Shown: piece after piece, positions 17,695 to 26,343 of the stretch
How positions within the stretch are numbered: position 1 is the first letter of the stretch
How the letters are laid out: every line of letters starts with the position of its first letter
Assembly (NCBI GenBank): GCA_963695405.1
Contig: CAVOGJ010000003.1
Location: 496,001-560,000 of the forward strand
Length of the DNA: 64,000 bases
Direction: 5' to 3'
Origin: CAVOGJ01 sp963695405
GTDB lineage: Bacteria > Planctomycetota > Planctomycetia > Pirellulales > Pirellulaceae
Notes under the pieces: model-generated
Told to the model about the DNA's origin: nothing
What the model saw: the letters and a program-made list of their open reading frames with translations, nothing else
Database searches by the model: none
Translations under genes and position numbers: made by a program

Positions 17695-18663
17695 TCAAGG
17701 TTGACGCACCTGGCGAATGCGGTTGACCAGCTCCCGATGGCGTTGAGCCCCTGGGGCTTGTCGCAGACACTCCGTGGCATGCTCATGGGCTGCCTCTGCC
17801 CGGCCACTCTGCAATAATCGCTCGGCCAATACAAACCGCCATTCCGGATGATGCGGAGACTGCTCCACCGCCGATTGGTAAAATTCAATCGCAGTCAGCA
17901 CATCACCTCGCAACTCATGGATCCTGCCAAGTAAAAAGGCTTCGCGGGGCGAATCGTACATGGCACTCGACAACGCTTCTTCCGCGCGAGCGGCCAATTC
18001 ACGCCGCTCCGTCGCCAGCGGGACGTACATTGCCATGTCAATAATCCGCTCGGGAATGTCTGGGACGATGCGTTCATAAAGCCTCGAGGCGTCCGTGATC
18101 TCGCCTCCCAGCACGACCATTTGTTCAGCATAGGCGGATGTCAGGGCCAGGCACTTTCGCCAACGATCAAACCCCACCGACTCGCGGCCTGCCTGAAGCT
18201 CGAGCAGACCACAGCGGAAGAGGACTTCTGGATCGTTGGGGGCCAACTGAACGGCCGTCTCCAGTAGTCGATGCTCGTTTTCAAACAGCTGCGGGCGGCC
18301 CGCCAACGATAACTCGGCGAGGTCCATGTAGACCTTGCCGATCATCGGACACTGGCGATTCGCAGTGAGCAGCTGTGCTACGGCGCCCGCCAAGTACTGC
18401 GTCACCAGCGACTGGTCGCGCAGCCGTTCCCACTTGCCAGGATCAGACTCATATAGCTCGTGCGCGCGACGGTGCAGTAACAAGGGCGCGGCTAAATTCC
18501 AGGCGGTTTCGTCATCCAAGCTCGGCAAGGACACCAGTAAGTCGTCGCGGGCCGCGACTCGATAAGCCAACACCTGCCAGTCGGCCATCCGCGTGTGGCT
18601 CTCCGCGTCCCCCGTCGAAAGGTGGGCGCAGCCGGGCGATCGCCGCAGCCAGCGCGTCGGCAT
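17695..18663 (-). CDS. TPR-rich C-terminal half of the O-antigen ligase (out of frame)
   Basis: From about 18609 onward this frame encodes a helical, TPR-type region: DAESHTRMADWQVLAYRVAA, LAPNDPEVLFRCGLLELQAG, SPREAFLLGRIHELRGDVLT, SPHHPEWRFVLAERLLQSGR and a C-terminal basic helix. The first 18 codons (MPTRWLRRSPGCAHLST) have no TPR character and lie over the 3' part of the ligase frame. Removing one C from the CCCCC run at 18609-18613 (one G in the coding strand) would join the ligase frame (ALAAAIARLRPPFDG) directly to DAESHTRMADWQ, giving one protein of about 876 residues with a ligase core and TPR tail. Planctomycete ligases often carry such tails. I therefore treat this as a broken half, not an independent gene. 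Confidence 0.75.
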   Translation of the reverse strand: MPTRWLRRSPGCAHLSTGDAESHTRMADWQVLAYRVAARDDLLVSLPSLDDETAWNLAAPLLLHRRAHELYESDPGKWERLRDQSLVTQYLAGAVAQLLTANRQCPMIGKVYMDLAELSLAGRPQLFENEHRLLETAVQLAPNDPEVLFRCGLLELQAGRESVGFDRWRKCLALTSAYAEQMVVLGGEITDASRLYERIVPDIPERIIDMAMYVPLATERRELAARAEEALSSAMYDSPREAFLLGRIHELRGDVLTAIEFYQSAVEQSPHHPEWRFVLAERLLQSGRAEAAHEHATECLRQAPGAQRHRELVNRIRQVRQP

Positions 18664-20323
18664 CTGGCGCCTCGTTTCTGCTCAGCTGCCAGTACCGATC
18701 GAGAGTCGCCTCGATGCCGGCTGTTTGGTGAATCACCCATCCTCCCCAGCAGAGCCAGACAAAGGCCACCATTAATACCAAGGCATGCCACAACCTGGAT
18801 AACGGATGAACCATGGTGACCCACAAGTTGTCCACGGAATCCCCGATCGGGATCTGAGCGCAGACCATGCCCACGAGGATGGCGAACAGTACGGCGTTAG
18901 CCGGCATATAGAGCCCAAAGTCAAAGCAGCCGTGAGTCACCTGCGAAAACAAGGCGAACAGTCCGCAAATCCCCATTGCGAAGGAGAGGCGATCCACCGA
19001 TTTGGCAGAAACCAGACGATAGGCGGCCGCGGCGACACAGCCAATGGCAATGAGCATCAGGCATAAGCCGACCACACCGCCCTCCACCATCGCTTCCAGG
19101 TACTGGTTCTCGGCATGATAGAACCAGCCCGCGTATAATTGTGTTTCATAGGGTCGATAGACATAACGATAGGTACCCAGCCCCGAACCGGTGGCCCAAT
19201 AATCACGGCAGGCCGCCAGTACATCCTGCCAGTGGTCGATGCGGCTGTTTGTCGCGGTTCCGACGTCCGCGACCGTCGCCACCAAACGCTCCTGCAAAAA
19301 GACACCGCGGCCCAACCAGAGCGCCATGGCCACACCTCCGGCCACCACCAGCAGAGAGACCGTTGCCACACTGCTCGCTTGACGACCGCGAATCGCAACG
19401 ATCGCGACCAGGGCGCACGCCATGACCAATGCCAGGATGGCGCCGCGGGAAACGGAGCACACAACACCGGCAGCGATTGCCGCGGCTAATGCCACCGCCG
19501 CCAATACACTGGCGCTCAGATTCGTGAGGATCGCAAACTTCCAGCGAGCCCAGGGCGAACCCCAGGCGTGGGCGGAAGTCACCTGGTCGAGATCATTGGT
19601 CTCGTGGGACCGCGTCAATACCCAGATCAGCAGCGCCAGTGCCCCGGCGAGGCAGAGATTCAGATACCCACCGGCATGATTTCGATTGACGAAAGCGGCG
19701 AACGGGATGCCGCCGTAGCGCAACGGCACTTGCCAATACAAACGCCCGTTAAAGGTGAGCTGCTGGACAATGCCAAACAAGGCAAAGGCAGCGCCATTCA
19801 CGGCGGCGAGCCCACACAGTCCAATTTGATGTTCTCGGTTGGTCACCATCAAACTGCCCAGCACAAAACAGGCCACTGGCAGGCCCAGGAGGGCGAAGTC
19901 GTGCCGCGTGGACGCCGGATAAAGGCTGATCGTCCGGGCTGGTAAAGCGATGGTGTCGTCGGCGGCCAAGGTCTCGCTGGCAACTTGCCACCAGCGTTCC
20001 GCTTGCGGGCTGATCGACTGCAGCCGCTCTGAGGAAAGTGGGGCCATTTGCGCCATCGCGAGCACAATCACCAACAGGAGCGGCAAGCAGGCCAGTGGAA
20101 CGCCTCCACGATTGGCGGTCGGCCCCGGCCACAGCGTCGCCGGCAGGCTCAAGGCGAACGTGAGGATAGCTACGCCATAGAAGAATTGCTGATAGACCGC
20201 TCGGACCGTGCCAAACAGCCAAGGAGGTAAGAGGACCAGGAACGCCAGGCCGATGGTGGCAATCGTCGATGCAGCCGGGTATTTCACGATGGCCAGAGGG
20301 GTTGGGTTCGTACATGCGGGCAC
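18512..20323 (-). CDS. O-antigen ligase/polymerase (Wzy/WaaL-like), frameshifted at its 3' end
   Basis: Up to 603 residues with about 12 membrane segments. The periplasmic loop carries RIDHWQDVLAACRDYWATG, GSGLGTYRYVYRPYETQ and WFYHAENQYLEAMVEGGVVG (about residues 360-420), with the conserved Arg and the H-A-x-N-x-Y-L-x pattern of the O-antigen ligase/Wzy family. FVNRNHAGGYLNLCLAG is another typical helix start. Function: joins oligosaccharide units (or attaches O-antigen to lipid A core) at the outer face of the inner membrane. The last 60 codons of this frame (GGRGEPHADGRL and following) are out of register: the protein should continue in the frame of the TPR region downstream (see 17695-18663). 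Confidence 0.88.
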   Translation of the reverse strand: MPACTNPTPLAIVKYPAASTIATIGLAFLVLLPPWLFGTVRAVYQQFFYGVAILTFALSLPATLWPGPTANRGGVPLACLPLLLVIVLAMAQMAPLSSERLQSISPQAERWWQVASETLAADDTIALPARTISLYPASTRHDFALLGLPVACFVLGSLMVTNREHQIGLCGLAAVNGAAFALFGIVQQLTFNGRLYWQVPLRYGGIPFAAFVNRNHAGGYLNLCLAGALALLIWVLTRSHETNDLDQVTSAHAWGSPWARWKFAILTNLSASVLAAVALAAAIAAGVVCSVSRGAILALVMACALVAIVAIRGRQASSVATVSLLVVAGGVAMALWLGRGVFLQERLVATVADVGTATNSRIDHWQDVLAACRDYWATGSGLGTYRYVYRPYETQLYAGWFYHAENQYLEAMVEGGVVGLCLMLIAIGCVAAAAYRLVSAKSVDRLSFAMGICGLFALFSQVTHGCFDFGLYMPANAVLFAILVGMVCAQIPIGDSVDNLWVTMVHPLSRLWHALVLMVAFVWLCWGGWVIHQTAGIEATLDRYWQLSRNEAPDADALAAAIARLRPPFDGGRGEPHADGRLAGVGLSSRGPRRLTGVLAELG

Positions 20324-20396
20324 AGAACGCTGTAACGTAACGCATTACCCGGTTAGCGGCACAGACCAGCTTGTCCCACCACCTCGGCCCCTCATG

Positions 20397-20431
20397 AAAA
20401 AATCCGCCACCCAAACGTGTGGGTGGCGGAT
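20397..20431 (-). terminator. Rho-independent terminator after the Cys-rich exported protein gene
   Basis: On the reverse strand the sequence is a 12-bp stem ATCCGCCACCCA / TGGGTGGCGGAT around a short loop, followed by a run of six T (the AAAAAA at 20397-20402 on the plus strand). It lies 34 bp downstream of the stop codon at 20465. Confidence 0.9.
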
Positions 20432-20464
20432 GCGAATTCAAGGTTCACGCGGAGGAAGGTCGCG

Positions 20465-21199
20465 CTAGTTGTGGTAGGGGCTGACAACATTGTTGCCGTT
20501 GTTGTCCACCGCCAGCGCCGTCAAGCCGGCGGCCAGACCGCCCAGCCCCAACAGGCCCAGGCCCTTGCCTCCACAGCCACCGCCGCCGCCGCCGAATCCG
20601 CCGGTCGGAGGACAGCAGGCACCCATCGCACAGCACGGTTCGGCGATGATCTCCTCTTCCACGAGGACTTCTTCGCCGCAAGTGCAAAGATCGCCCACAA
20701 GTTCATCCCCTTCGAGGAGCACTTCCCCCTCTGGGAGAATTTCGCCGCCGCACTTGTCGCAGATCTTGCGACCGGTCTCGGCGACAGCCATCTCTTCTGC
20801 AACGGGCGTTAACGTCCCTTGCATCAACATCTCTTCGGGTTTCGCGGCTGGGTCGTACGCCAACACGTCGACCTGAAAATCGGTCGCGTTGTCCGCGGCG
20901 ACCGCGGTGGCGTTGTATGTACCCGGCGCGAGTTGGGCCAGTTCGAACTCGCCCTCTTCATTCGTGGTGGCGGAATCCACCAAATCACCCTCTTGGGAAA
21001 ACGCGATCTTCGCCTGCGCCGGCAGGGCCTTTCCGGTGGGATACACCATTTGCAGTCGGCCTGCGAGGGACCCCGACTCTTGCAGGCGAACCTTCAAGGC
21101 CGCGGGTTCCTTGCTGCCCGTGGCCGTGTCGGCATACGACCCGGCACACAAACAAATGACGCCCATCAAGGCGAATCTCAGTCCAAAACGAAAAGTCAT
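20465..21199 (-). CDS. Exported Cys-rich protein with carboxypeptidase-regulatory-like domain
   Basis: 244 residues from ATG 21199, preceded at good spacing by a strong ribosome binding site (GGAGG, seen as CCTCC at 21206-21210). N-terminal signal peptide FGLRFALMGVICLCAGSYAD. Then a beta-sandwich-like segment, SLAGRLQMVYPTGKALPAQA, EEGEFELAQLAPGTYNATAV, of the carboxypeptidase-regulatory-like (CarboxypepD_reg-like) type (about 35-110). Next come two CxxC pairs (ICDKCGG and DLCTCGEE) separated by an acidic stretch, a CCAMGACC cluster, a polyglycine run GGFGGGGGGCGG and a hydrophobic C-terminal helix. It sits inside the polysaccharide cluster with its own terminator. I do not know its role; a metal-binding or disulfide-rich cell-surface protein is possible. 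Confidence 0.75.
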   Translation of the reverse strand: MTFRFGLRFALMGVICLCAGSYADTATGSKEPAALKVRLQESGSLAGRLQMVYPTGKALPAQAKIAFSQEGDLVDSATTNEEGEFELAQLAPGTYNATAVAADNATDFQVDVLAYDPAAKPEEMLMQGTLTPVAEEMAVAETGRKICDKCGGEILPEGEVLLEGDELVGDLCTCGEEVLVEEEIIAEPCCAMGACCPPTGGFGGGGGGCGGKGLGLLGLGGLAAGLTALAVDNNGNNVVSPYHN

Positions 21200-21527
21200 C
21201 TTTTGCCTCCACTGTTCCAATGCGACAAGGGACTCCCCCGGCCGAAACATTTGCTTTCCCAAGTCTCATACTAACTCGACGACCCTTCGTGTAAAGCTTT
21301 TTCAGGTGCCGAACGGCATAATCACCCAAGGCCATGATTTGGCCTTTTTCCCGCACTTTTGGGCCTTTATCGTGTCCACGACGTCGCGCCGAGCCATGCA
21401 CCCGATCCGGTTGGCGCGATCATGCCGATCCTGAGGCACCCTCGAGAAACGAAGCGAGCCGCCTGGAAGCAAAGGCGGCTCGCGGCAGATGCGACGCAAT
21501 CAACAATCAAGAATCTGCAGCGCTGGC
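21200..21527. other. Intergenic region with terminator-like hairpin for the Wza-like gene
   Basis: A perfect 10-bp stem GCGAGCCGCC (21454-21463) / GGCGGCTCGC (21474-21483) with a 10-base loop lies just downstream of the Wza-like stop at 21528. On the reverse strand the stem is followed by only a few T, so termination may be weak or Rho-assisted. The remaining bases up to 21199 include the leader of the upstream gene; no other gene was seen. Confidence 0.6.
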
Positions 21528-22802
21528 CTACCTGCCCAAGAACGCACCGATGCGGAGGGTGCCGACCAGCATGTTGCCAATGAGTTCGCCGGTGCGGTAT
21601 TCCAGCATGATAAAGTCGCCTGGCTGAATGCGAATTCTCTCCGATGGGTCGAGCATGGCCCGCTTCAAGTCAATCTCGATCGGCACCTGCTCGCCACACA
21701 GTTGACGCAGGACGATCGCTCGCGTCGCCGGAAAGATCGAACCAATGCTCCCGCCGCGGAACAATCCGTTGTCTACCGACCCCGCGTTGCCGCCGACGCT
21801 CCCACCGGCGATGGCCATCGCCTGTAAGATATCCACGTCATAATCCCGCGGGATGGGCCACTGGCCCGAAGGCAGCAGTCCGCCCGTGTAGAACACCTCG
21901 GATTCTCGCGAACGTACGAAGACGATATCACCAGGATTCAGTATGATGTCCTCTTCCGACAATTGAACGATCGGATCGTTCGGGCCGACCCGGAGGGGAA
22001 TCTTGATCACGTTGGGTCGAGCCAGCAATTCTTCCGTATACTCGGGATTTTGCATGCCGTTAATAAACGCTTCCCGCTCCTCAGCCGAAGAGAAAGCGCC
22101 GCGCAGAATGATGACTTCATTTTTCGCGTCATTTCCCGGCAAACCGCCCGTTTCACTCAAGGCGTGCAAGACGTCGTTCTCATAGGCGCGTAAGAAGATC
22201 GGATAACTCATGCCGCGCCGTGTTTGCCCAAACGCCATTGCCAAGGCCATATTCCTCGGGTTGGCATTACCGAAGGAATTTGAGTTCGTGGTTTCGTCCT
22301 CACGAACCACAAGGATGTGGTAGGTTCTCGGCTTCATGAGCGTGACAATAATCCGTTCGCGGTCGGGTTTGAGAATCCGCTTGCGGATGTAGGCATTGCG
22401 AATTTTCTTCTCTGCCTGTCCCAGCGTCAGACCGCGAACGTCAACTTCCTCGACCAGCGGCAACGAGACGGTGCCGTCCTCGCGGACGGGAACCGGGTAC
22501 CCAATTGCCGGCGGAAGATTTTCACCCGCTTCCGGAAAATGCACCGGGGGCGGCTCGTCCTTCGAACCGAGGACTCCCTCGATGTACACTCCCAAGACGT
22601 CTCGTTCATCCAAACGATATGCCTCGGGTGGCTCCTGCCGCAAACGGAGGAAATTGATCGGCTCCTTGTCCGTGCGTGACTCGGCAATTCCGTCACCGAC
22701 GCAGTAACCTGGCACCGTGTGTCGGTAGATCGAGCACCCGGATGTCCCTAACAGGAGCAACACGAGGGGGATCCCAAAAAAGTGAAGCTTTTGGCGGACC
22801 AT
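21528..22802 (-). CDS. Wza-like polysaccharide export outer-membrane lipoprotein
   Basis: 424 residues from ATG 22802; the frame extends upstream to 22943 but the lipoprotein signal MVRQKLHFFGIPLVLLLLG with lipobox GTSGC, plus AAGGAA upstream, fix this start. After the lipid-modified Cys the polysaccharide export domain appears as YRLDERDVLGVYIEG (about 59-73), PVREDGTVSLPLVEEVDVRG and LTLGQAEKKIRNAYIRK. Two SLBB-like segments follow, one with VLHALSETGGLPGND (about 205-219) and one with VDILQAMAIAGGSVGGN (about 325-341). Family function: octameric outer-membrane channel through which the polymer assembled by the inner-membrane machinery is exported. The partner is the Wzc-like kinase at 14987. 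Confidence 0.93.
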   Translation of the reverse strand: MVRQKLHFFGIPLVLLLLGTSGCSIYRHTVPGYCVGDGIAESRTDKEPINFLRLRQEPPEAYRLDERDVLGVYIEGVLGSKDEPPPVHFPEAGENLPPAIGYPVPVREDGTVSLPLVEEVDVRGLTLGQAEKKIRNAYIRKRILKPDRERIIVTLMKPRTYHILVVREDETTNSNSFGNANPRNMALAMAFGQTRRGMSYPIFLRAYENDVLHALSETGGLPGNDAKNEVIILRGAFSSAEEREAFINGMQNPEYTEELLARPNVIKIPLRVGPNDPIVQLSEEDIILNPGDIVFVRSRESEVFYTGGLLPSGQWPIPRDYDVDILQAMAIAGGSVGGNAGSVDNGLFRGGSIGSIFPATRAIVLRQLCGEQVPIEIDLKRAMLDPSERIRIQPGDFIMLEYRTGELIGNMLVGTLRIGAFLGR

Positions 22803-23143
22803 CCTTGTTATTTCCTTTCGCATTTGCCGTGGGAGTGTCCTCGGAACTCCGCGAACGGCGACTTCCAAGCTACACTCCGTATGTTCTGTTCGCCGGCTTG
22901 CCCAACCACGGCTGGCGGAAGTTGGGTCTGCGGGTTTTGCCAATCGCCACGAACGTAACGGTTCGCGGAGAAAGTCCGGTCATGCGGAAGAATCGGGTAC
23001 GCACGAACGATAAAACGAGAAAAAACAGAACGAGCCGCAAAGTCGCACCGGGCTTCCCAATTTAACACCTGCTTGAAATTCGCGACTTTCAGCCGAACAA
23101 ACGACCGTGTGCAGGCCGCCGGGCAGCGCCTGAGGAGCCTTCG
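22803..23143. other. Divergent promoter region between the Wza-like and YdcF-like genes
   Basis: 341 bp with no convincing gene. The two flanking genes point away from it, so it probably holds two promoters. No clear -35/-10 pair or palindromic operator was recognised. Confidence 0.4.
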
Positions 23144-23970
23144 ATGACGAGGAAGCGACTGTTGCTACTAGTTCTGCCAGTGCCAGTATTGCTGGCCGCT
23201 GGAATGGCATGGAGTCACGATTCGAGGTTGGTCGCGGAAAAGATCGCGACAGCACTTGCCATGCCCCTCGGTATCTGTTGGCTCCTCTCCATCGCCATCT
23301 GTTTGCTCGCCTGGGGACGAGGTGACCGGCGCTGTTCCGCGCCTGCCTGCTGTTAGTCGTCACCCTTTACCTGGCGGGCAACGGCGTACTGGCAAAGTGG
23401 TCGCTCCGCTCGCTGGAGTATGAGTACCTCGGGTCGGTGCCGCTCGATGCGGGCGTTTACGATGCGGTCATCCTGCTCGGCGGGGGAACCGGCACGCGAC
23501 CGGGCGGTCTCCCGGAATTAGCGTTTTCTGGGGATCGCGTTTTTTTGGCGGCCCAGATGTATCACGCGGGCCAAACGAAGCACATCATCTGTACCGGGAC
23601 GAGAATCGAACAACTCGACCGAAGCGGCGCGAATCCGGGGGAATCCGCCATGGAATTGCTGCAACGAGTCGGTGTCCCCGGCACCTGCCTGACCTATGTC
23701 GAGGGACGAACCACCGCGGAGGAAATGCGCCACCTGGCGGATATCGTGTCCGGCGACGGCCGAGTCGGACTGATTACGTCCGCCTGGCACATGCGCCGGG
23801 CGGAGCGACTGGCCCGCGCTCGAGGACTTTCCGTTTTGCCCCTTCCCGCGGATTTTCGTTCGCCCGTTGATATGACGCCCAACTTGCTCGACTGGATTCC
23901 CGATTCCAACTCTGCCGAGAGCGTACGGCTTGCTTGCAAGGAGTGGTTGGCATATTGGGTTGGCCGCTAA
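23144..23970 (+). CDS. YdcF/DUF218-family membrane protein, one-base frameshift
   Basis: Two in-register pieces: 23144-23334 codes for two membrane helices (KRLLLLVLPVPVLLAAGMAW and PLGICWLLSIAICLLAWG), and 23335-23970 codes for a further helix (FRACLLLVVTLYLAGNGVL), then the DUF218 domain DAVILLGGGTGTRPGG, KHIICTGTRIEQLD, GESAMELLQRVGVP, TTAEEMRHLADIV and LITSAWHMRRAERLARARG. Inserting one base after 23334 (a TGG Trp codon instead of TG) joins them, giving about 276 residues. Family knowledge: YdcF, SanA and ElyC relatives act at the envelope; ElyC affects peptidoglycan and enterobacterial common antigen precursors. Its position among polysaccharide genes fits a role in envelope assembly. 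The exact reaction is unknown. Confidence 0.82.
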
Positions 23971-24068
23971 AAGCCAGCGTGGTCTTGCCAGCGTTTCTCT
24001 GCCATCTGCCAGTTTGCAACGAGGCAATTCGTCAGAATTCCGTTCTATCGTTTTATCGCTCTATCGCT

Positions 24069-25586
24069 CTATCGCTCCAGGAAAATCAACGCCTCTTCCG
24101 CCGATGCATTGGCGTCCGAATCCTTTGCCATACGAACTGAATCCCCAGACGAATTGCCTGCCGACGACAGGGGTGTTGAAGTTCCGGCCAGCATCAGGCC
24201 TTCCATGTCCGCATGTGCGACCCAGGCGTTGAGGACCGCCTGCAGAAAGTCGAGCCGCGATTGGAACGCCGTTCGCTGTGCGGTGAGCAGTTCCAGATAG
24301 TTGCGTTCTCCGGCGAGATAGCCAACCCGCGCAAGTTCAAGGTTGCGGCTGGCAAGTGGCAGGATCTTATCCTTGAACCGCACGACCTGACGATAGGCTG
24401 CGTCGAAAATACGGTACCGCTCGGCCAATTGCGATTCGAGCTGAAAACGCATTACGCCGAGCTCTTCCTGAACCGCAATCAGCTCGGCCTGAGCTCGACG
24501 AATACCACCCTGATTCCAATCAAATATCTGGATAGGCCGACCCACCGTGAAGCTGACAATCGGACTACTCGTGGCATCGTCGTACTGGACCACCGCATTG
24601 ACGTTGACATCCGTTTTTTGCTCGGCGCGAGCCCGCGCCAGCGCCCATTGGGCTTGCTGGATACGCGTCTGTTGCCCAGCGAGCAAGGGGCTCGAGTAGA
24701 GCAACCGATCAAGGTCCTTCTGCCACTCGTGCGTCGGTAATGCCTCGAGTGCATTTCCGCATACTTCTTCGATCCGCAGTCCCTCCAGACCGACGGCGGA
24801 CACCAACTGCCGCAGGGCGGCCTCCAGCGTCGTCTCCGCTGCAATCCGGTCGTTGATCATCCGCTCTTTTTCCAACTCGGACTGGAGTAAATCAATTTCC
24901 GGAAGTTCACCCGCTTCCACCAATCGTCGTGTCGAGTTGGCTAATTCGCTCGAAATCGTCACCAGTTGTCGGACCAGTTGCAGCCGTTCCTGTGCCAACA
25001 GCGACTTGAAGTGTGTCACTGCGACGATCGTCGTCACGCGCAATTCGGCCGCTGTCAAACCCACTTCCTCACGCTCGATGATCTGGGAAGCCACGGCCCG
25101 GTTCAGCCCTAACTTGTTGCCACGGATGAATTGCTGCTGCACGTACATCCCCTGCTGTCCTGCCCGACCCTCGTTGTTGATTTCCGTCCCCGAGATGCCC
25201 AAGGTGGGGTTGGGTCGGAGTCCCGATTGAAGCCACGCACCTCGCGCCGCCGCAACGCGGGATTCAGCCAGCCGCAGTGCAGGATGGTGCTGCATGGCAA
25301 GCGAGATGCTGTCCTCCAGGCTGAGGCAGCGAGCCATTTCGGGCAAGACTTCCGGCTCGCCGCCGACCGTGGCGGCACCCAGGGGAGGCTCTTCGATCAT
25401 CCGCGGCGGGAGATTGTCGGGCGGCAGCGATCCCCCGGTGTCGGACGGTGCCACAGCGGCCTCCCCCGCAGGCCGGTCGCGTGTTCGCAACCGGTCCAGC
25501 AGCGAACCCTCTCCTGCCAGGACAGGCGCGGAGAGAGCGCCTGTGAGCAGTATCATTGCGCAGGCCGGGAATACTGGCATTTTCAT
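24069..25586 (-). CDS. TolC-family outer-membrane efflux protein
   Basis: 505 residues with a signal peptide PVFPACAMILLTGALSAPVLAG-like start. After a low-complexity stretch rich in Pro/Gly, the two outer-membrane-factor repeats are visible: CLSLEDSISLAMQHHPALRL (about 88-107), SRVAAARGAWLQSGLRPNPT, and a second half with QTRIQQAQWALARARAEQK and FTVGRPIQIFDWNQGGIRRA, NLELARVGYLAGERNYLELL. Such proteins form a trimeric channel through the outer membrane for RND pumps or type I secretion. No membrane-fusion or pump gene is next to it in this window, so its partners are unknown. Confidence 0.9.
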   Translation of the reverse strand: MKMPVFPACAMILLTGALSAPVLAGEGSLLDRLRTRDRPAGEAAVAPSDTGGSLPPDNLPPRMIEEPPLGAATVGGEPEVLPEMARCLSLEDSISLAMQHHPALRLAESRVAAARGAWLQSGLRPNPTLGISGTEINNEGRAGQQGMYVQQQFIRGNKLGLNRAVASQIIEREEVGLTAAELRVTTIVAVTHFKSLLAQERLQLVRQLVTISSELANSTRRLVEAGELPEIDLLQSELEKERMINDRIAAETTLEAALRQLVSAVGLEGLRIEEVCGNALEALPTHEWQKDLDRLLYSSPLLAGQQTRIQQAQWALARARAEQKTDVNVNAVVQYDDATSSPIVSFTVGRPIQIFDWNQGGIRRAQAELIAVQEELGVMRFQLESQLAERYRIFDAAYRQVVRFKDKILPLASRNLELARVGYLAGERNYLELLTAQRTAFQSRLDFLQAVLNAWVAHADMEGLMLAGTSTPLSSAGNSSGDSVRMAKDSDANASAEEALIFLER

Positions 25587-25839
25587 GCGTTTCGGTCCGG
25601 GAGGAAAAGTCGCTACGATCGAATCGACTGTCCGGATGGCAGCCCGTCAGCCGGAAGCGACCGGGCGATGCGACCGCTGTAGCCGCTGCAACCGCTCGAA
25701 CCGGAACCGTCCTTACGACCCGCACCGATCGCTACGGTTCAGTGGGCGGCGTGAGTTGACTTTCCATCAGAACACGCCCGGTGAGGCCGCTCCACTGCAA
25801 CCGTTTGTTCTGGCCCGAATCGTGAGTTGACGCGGCCAT
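25587..25839. other. Gap upstream of the TolC-like gene, no gene seen
   Basis: 253 bp holding the promoter region of the minus-strand tolC-like gene. The open frames crossing it (for example 25294-25830 on the plus strand) are continuations of shadow frames. Nothing structured was recognised before the inverted repeat that begins near 25840. Confidence 0.35.
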
Positions 25840-26343
25840 CACTCGTGCTCAGCTCAGCGGTGCTCGTGCTCGTGCTCGTAATCAATGGCAGCGTCATCAT
25901 ACCATGCTGATGACGCTGATACCCGGTCCGAGCGCATCGCCAGGCGAGTCAACATCGCCACGATGCGCTTCAGTTTGGCTTTCATCGAATCGCTCGTTTC
26001 TTTCGAGATCGCGCCCGAAATTAACAGCACGTCCTGAATTGCCGAGCATTCCAATGCCGAGCCGCGGAAATATCGAAGAAACGAGCACGGTCCTCGAGGC
26101 TTCGTTTGCCGTTTCCCTCGGCAATGTTGAGCGGAATCGACTGGGCTGCTCGCAACCATTGATCGCGGGAGTGCCGGTGAAGTCCGGATAGAGTTTCCGC
26201 GATCCGAAAGGTCTCGCCAGCGTATTCGATGGACAAACCGTAAACATCGAGTTTTTCATGATCGGGATTTGATCCGAGATGACCGCCCCTCCTTTTCGAT
26301 TACGAGCACGAGCACCGCTGCGCTGAGCACGAGCACGAGTAGT
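25840..26343. mobile_element. 0.5-kb element with 40-bp terminal inverted repeats around a four-helix-bundle gene
   Basis: The left end (25840-25883) reads cactcgtgctcagctcagcgg then tgctcgtgctcgtgctcgtaatc. The right end (26299-26342) is its reverse complement apart from the number of GAGCAC hexamers: gattacgagcacgagcaccg then ctgcgctgagcacgagcacgag. Each end holds two blocks of GAGCAC/GTGCTC hexamers separated by a CTCAGC(GC/TC)AGCG spacer. Between them lies only the four-helix-bundle gene. A second perfect 11-bp inverted repeat (CAGCGTCATCA 25889-25899 / TGATGACGCTG 25908-25918) lies just inside the left end. No transposase and no clear target duplication were seen. Mobility is inference from the terminal repeats and from the known wandering behaviour of IVS-type genes. 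Confidence 0.6.
25854..26236 (-). CDS. Four-helix-bundle protein (23S rRNA intervening-sequence type), frameshifted
   Basis: Two pieces in adjacent frames. The first (from TTG 26236; the open frame continues upstream as NPDHEKLDVYG without a normal start) reads SIEYAGETFRIAETLSG, QWLRAAQSIPLNIAEGNGKR and RARFFDIS. The second continues as RGSALECSAIQDVLLISGAI and MKAKLKRIVAMLTRLAMRSD. Restoring one C (plus-strand G at 26066-26067) joins them as FFDISRGSALEC, the expected family core. The S23/IVS family forms pentameric four-helix bundles and was first seen inside 23S rRNA intervening sequences; related bundles (Avd) accompany diversity-generating retroelements. The C-terminal tail DYEHEHEHR is encoded by the GAGCAC hexamers of the left terminal repeat. 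Function in this position is unknown. Confidence 0.75.

Noticed and set aside
17269..17817. Small ORFs in the gap between the Wzc-like and TPR regions
   Set aside because: No homology-like motif, poor codon pattern, mutually overlapping on both strands.
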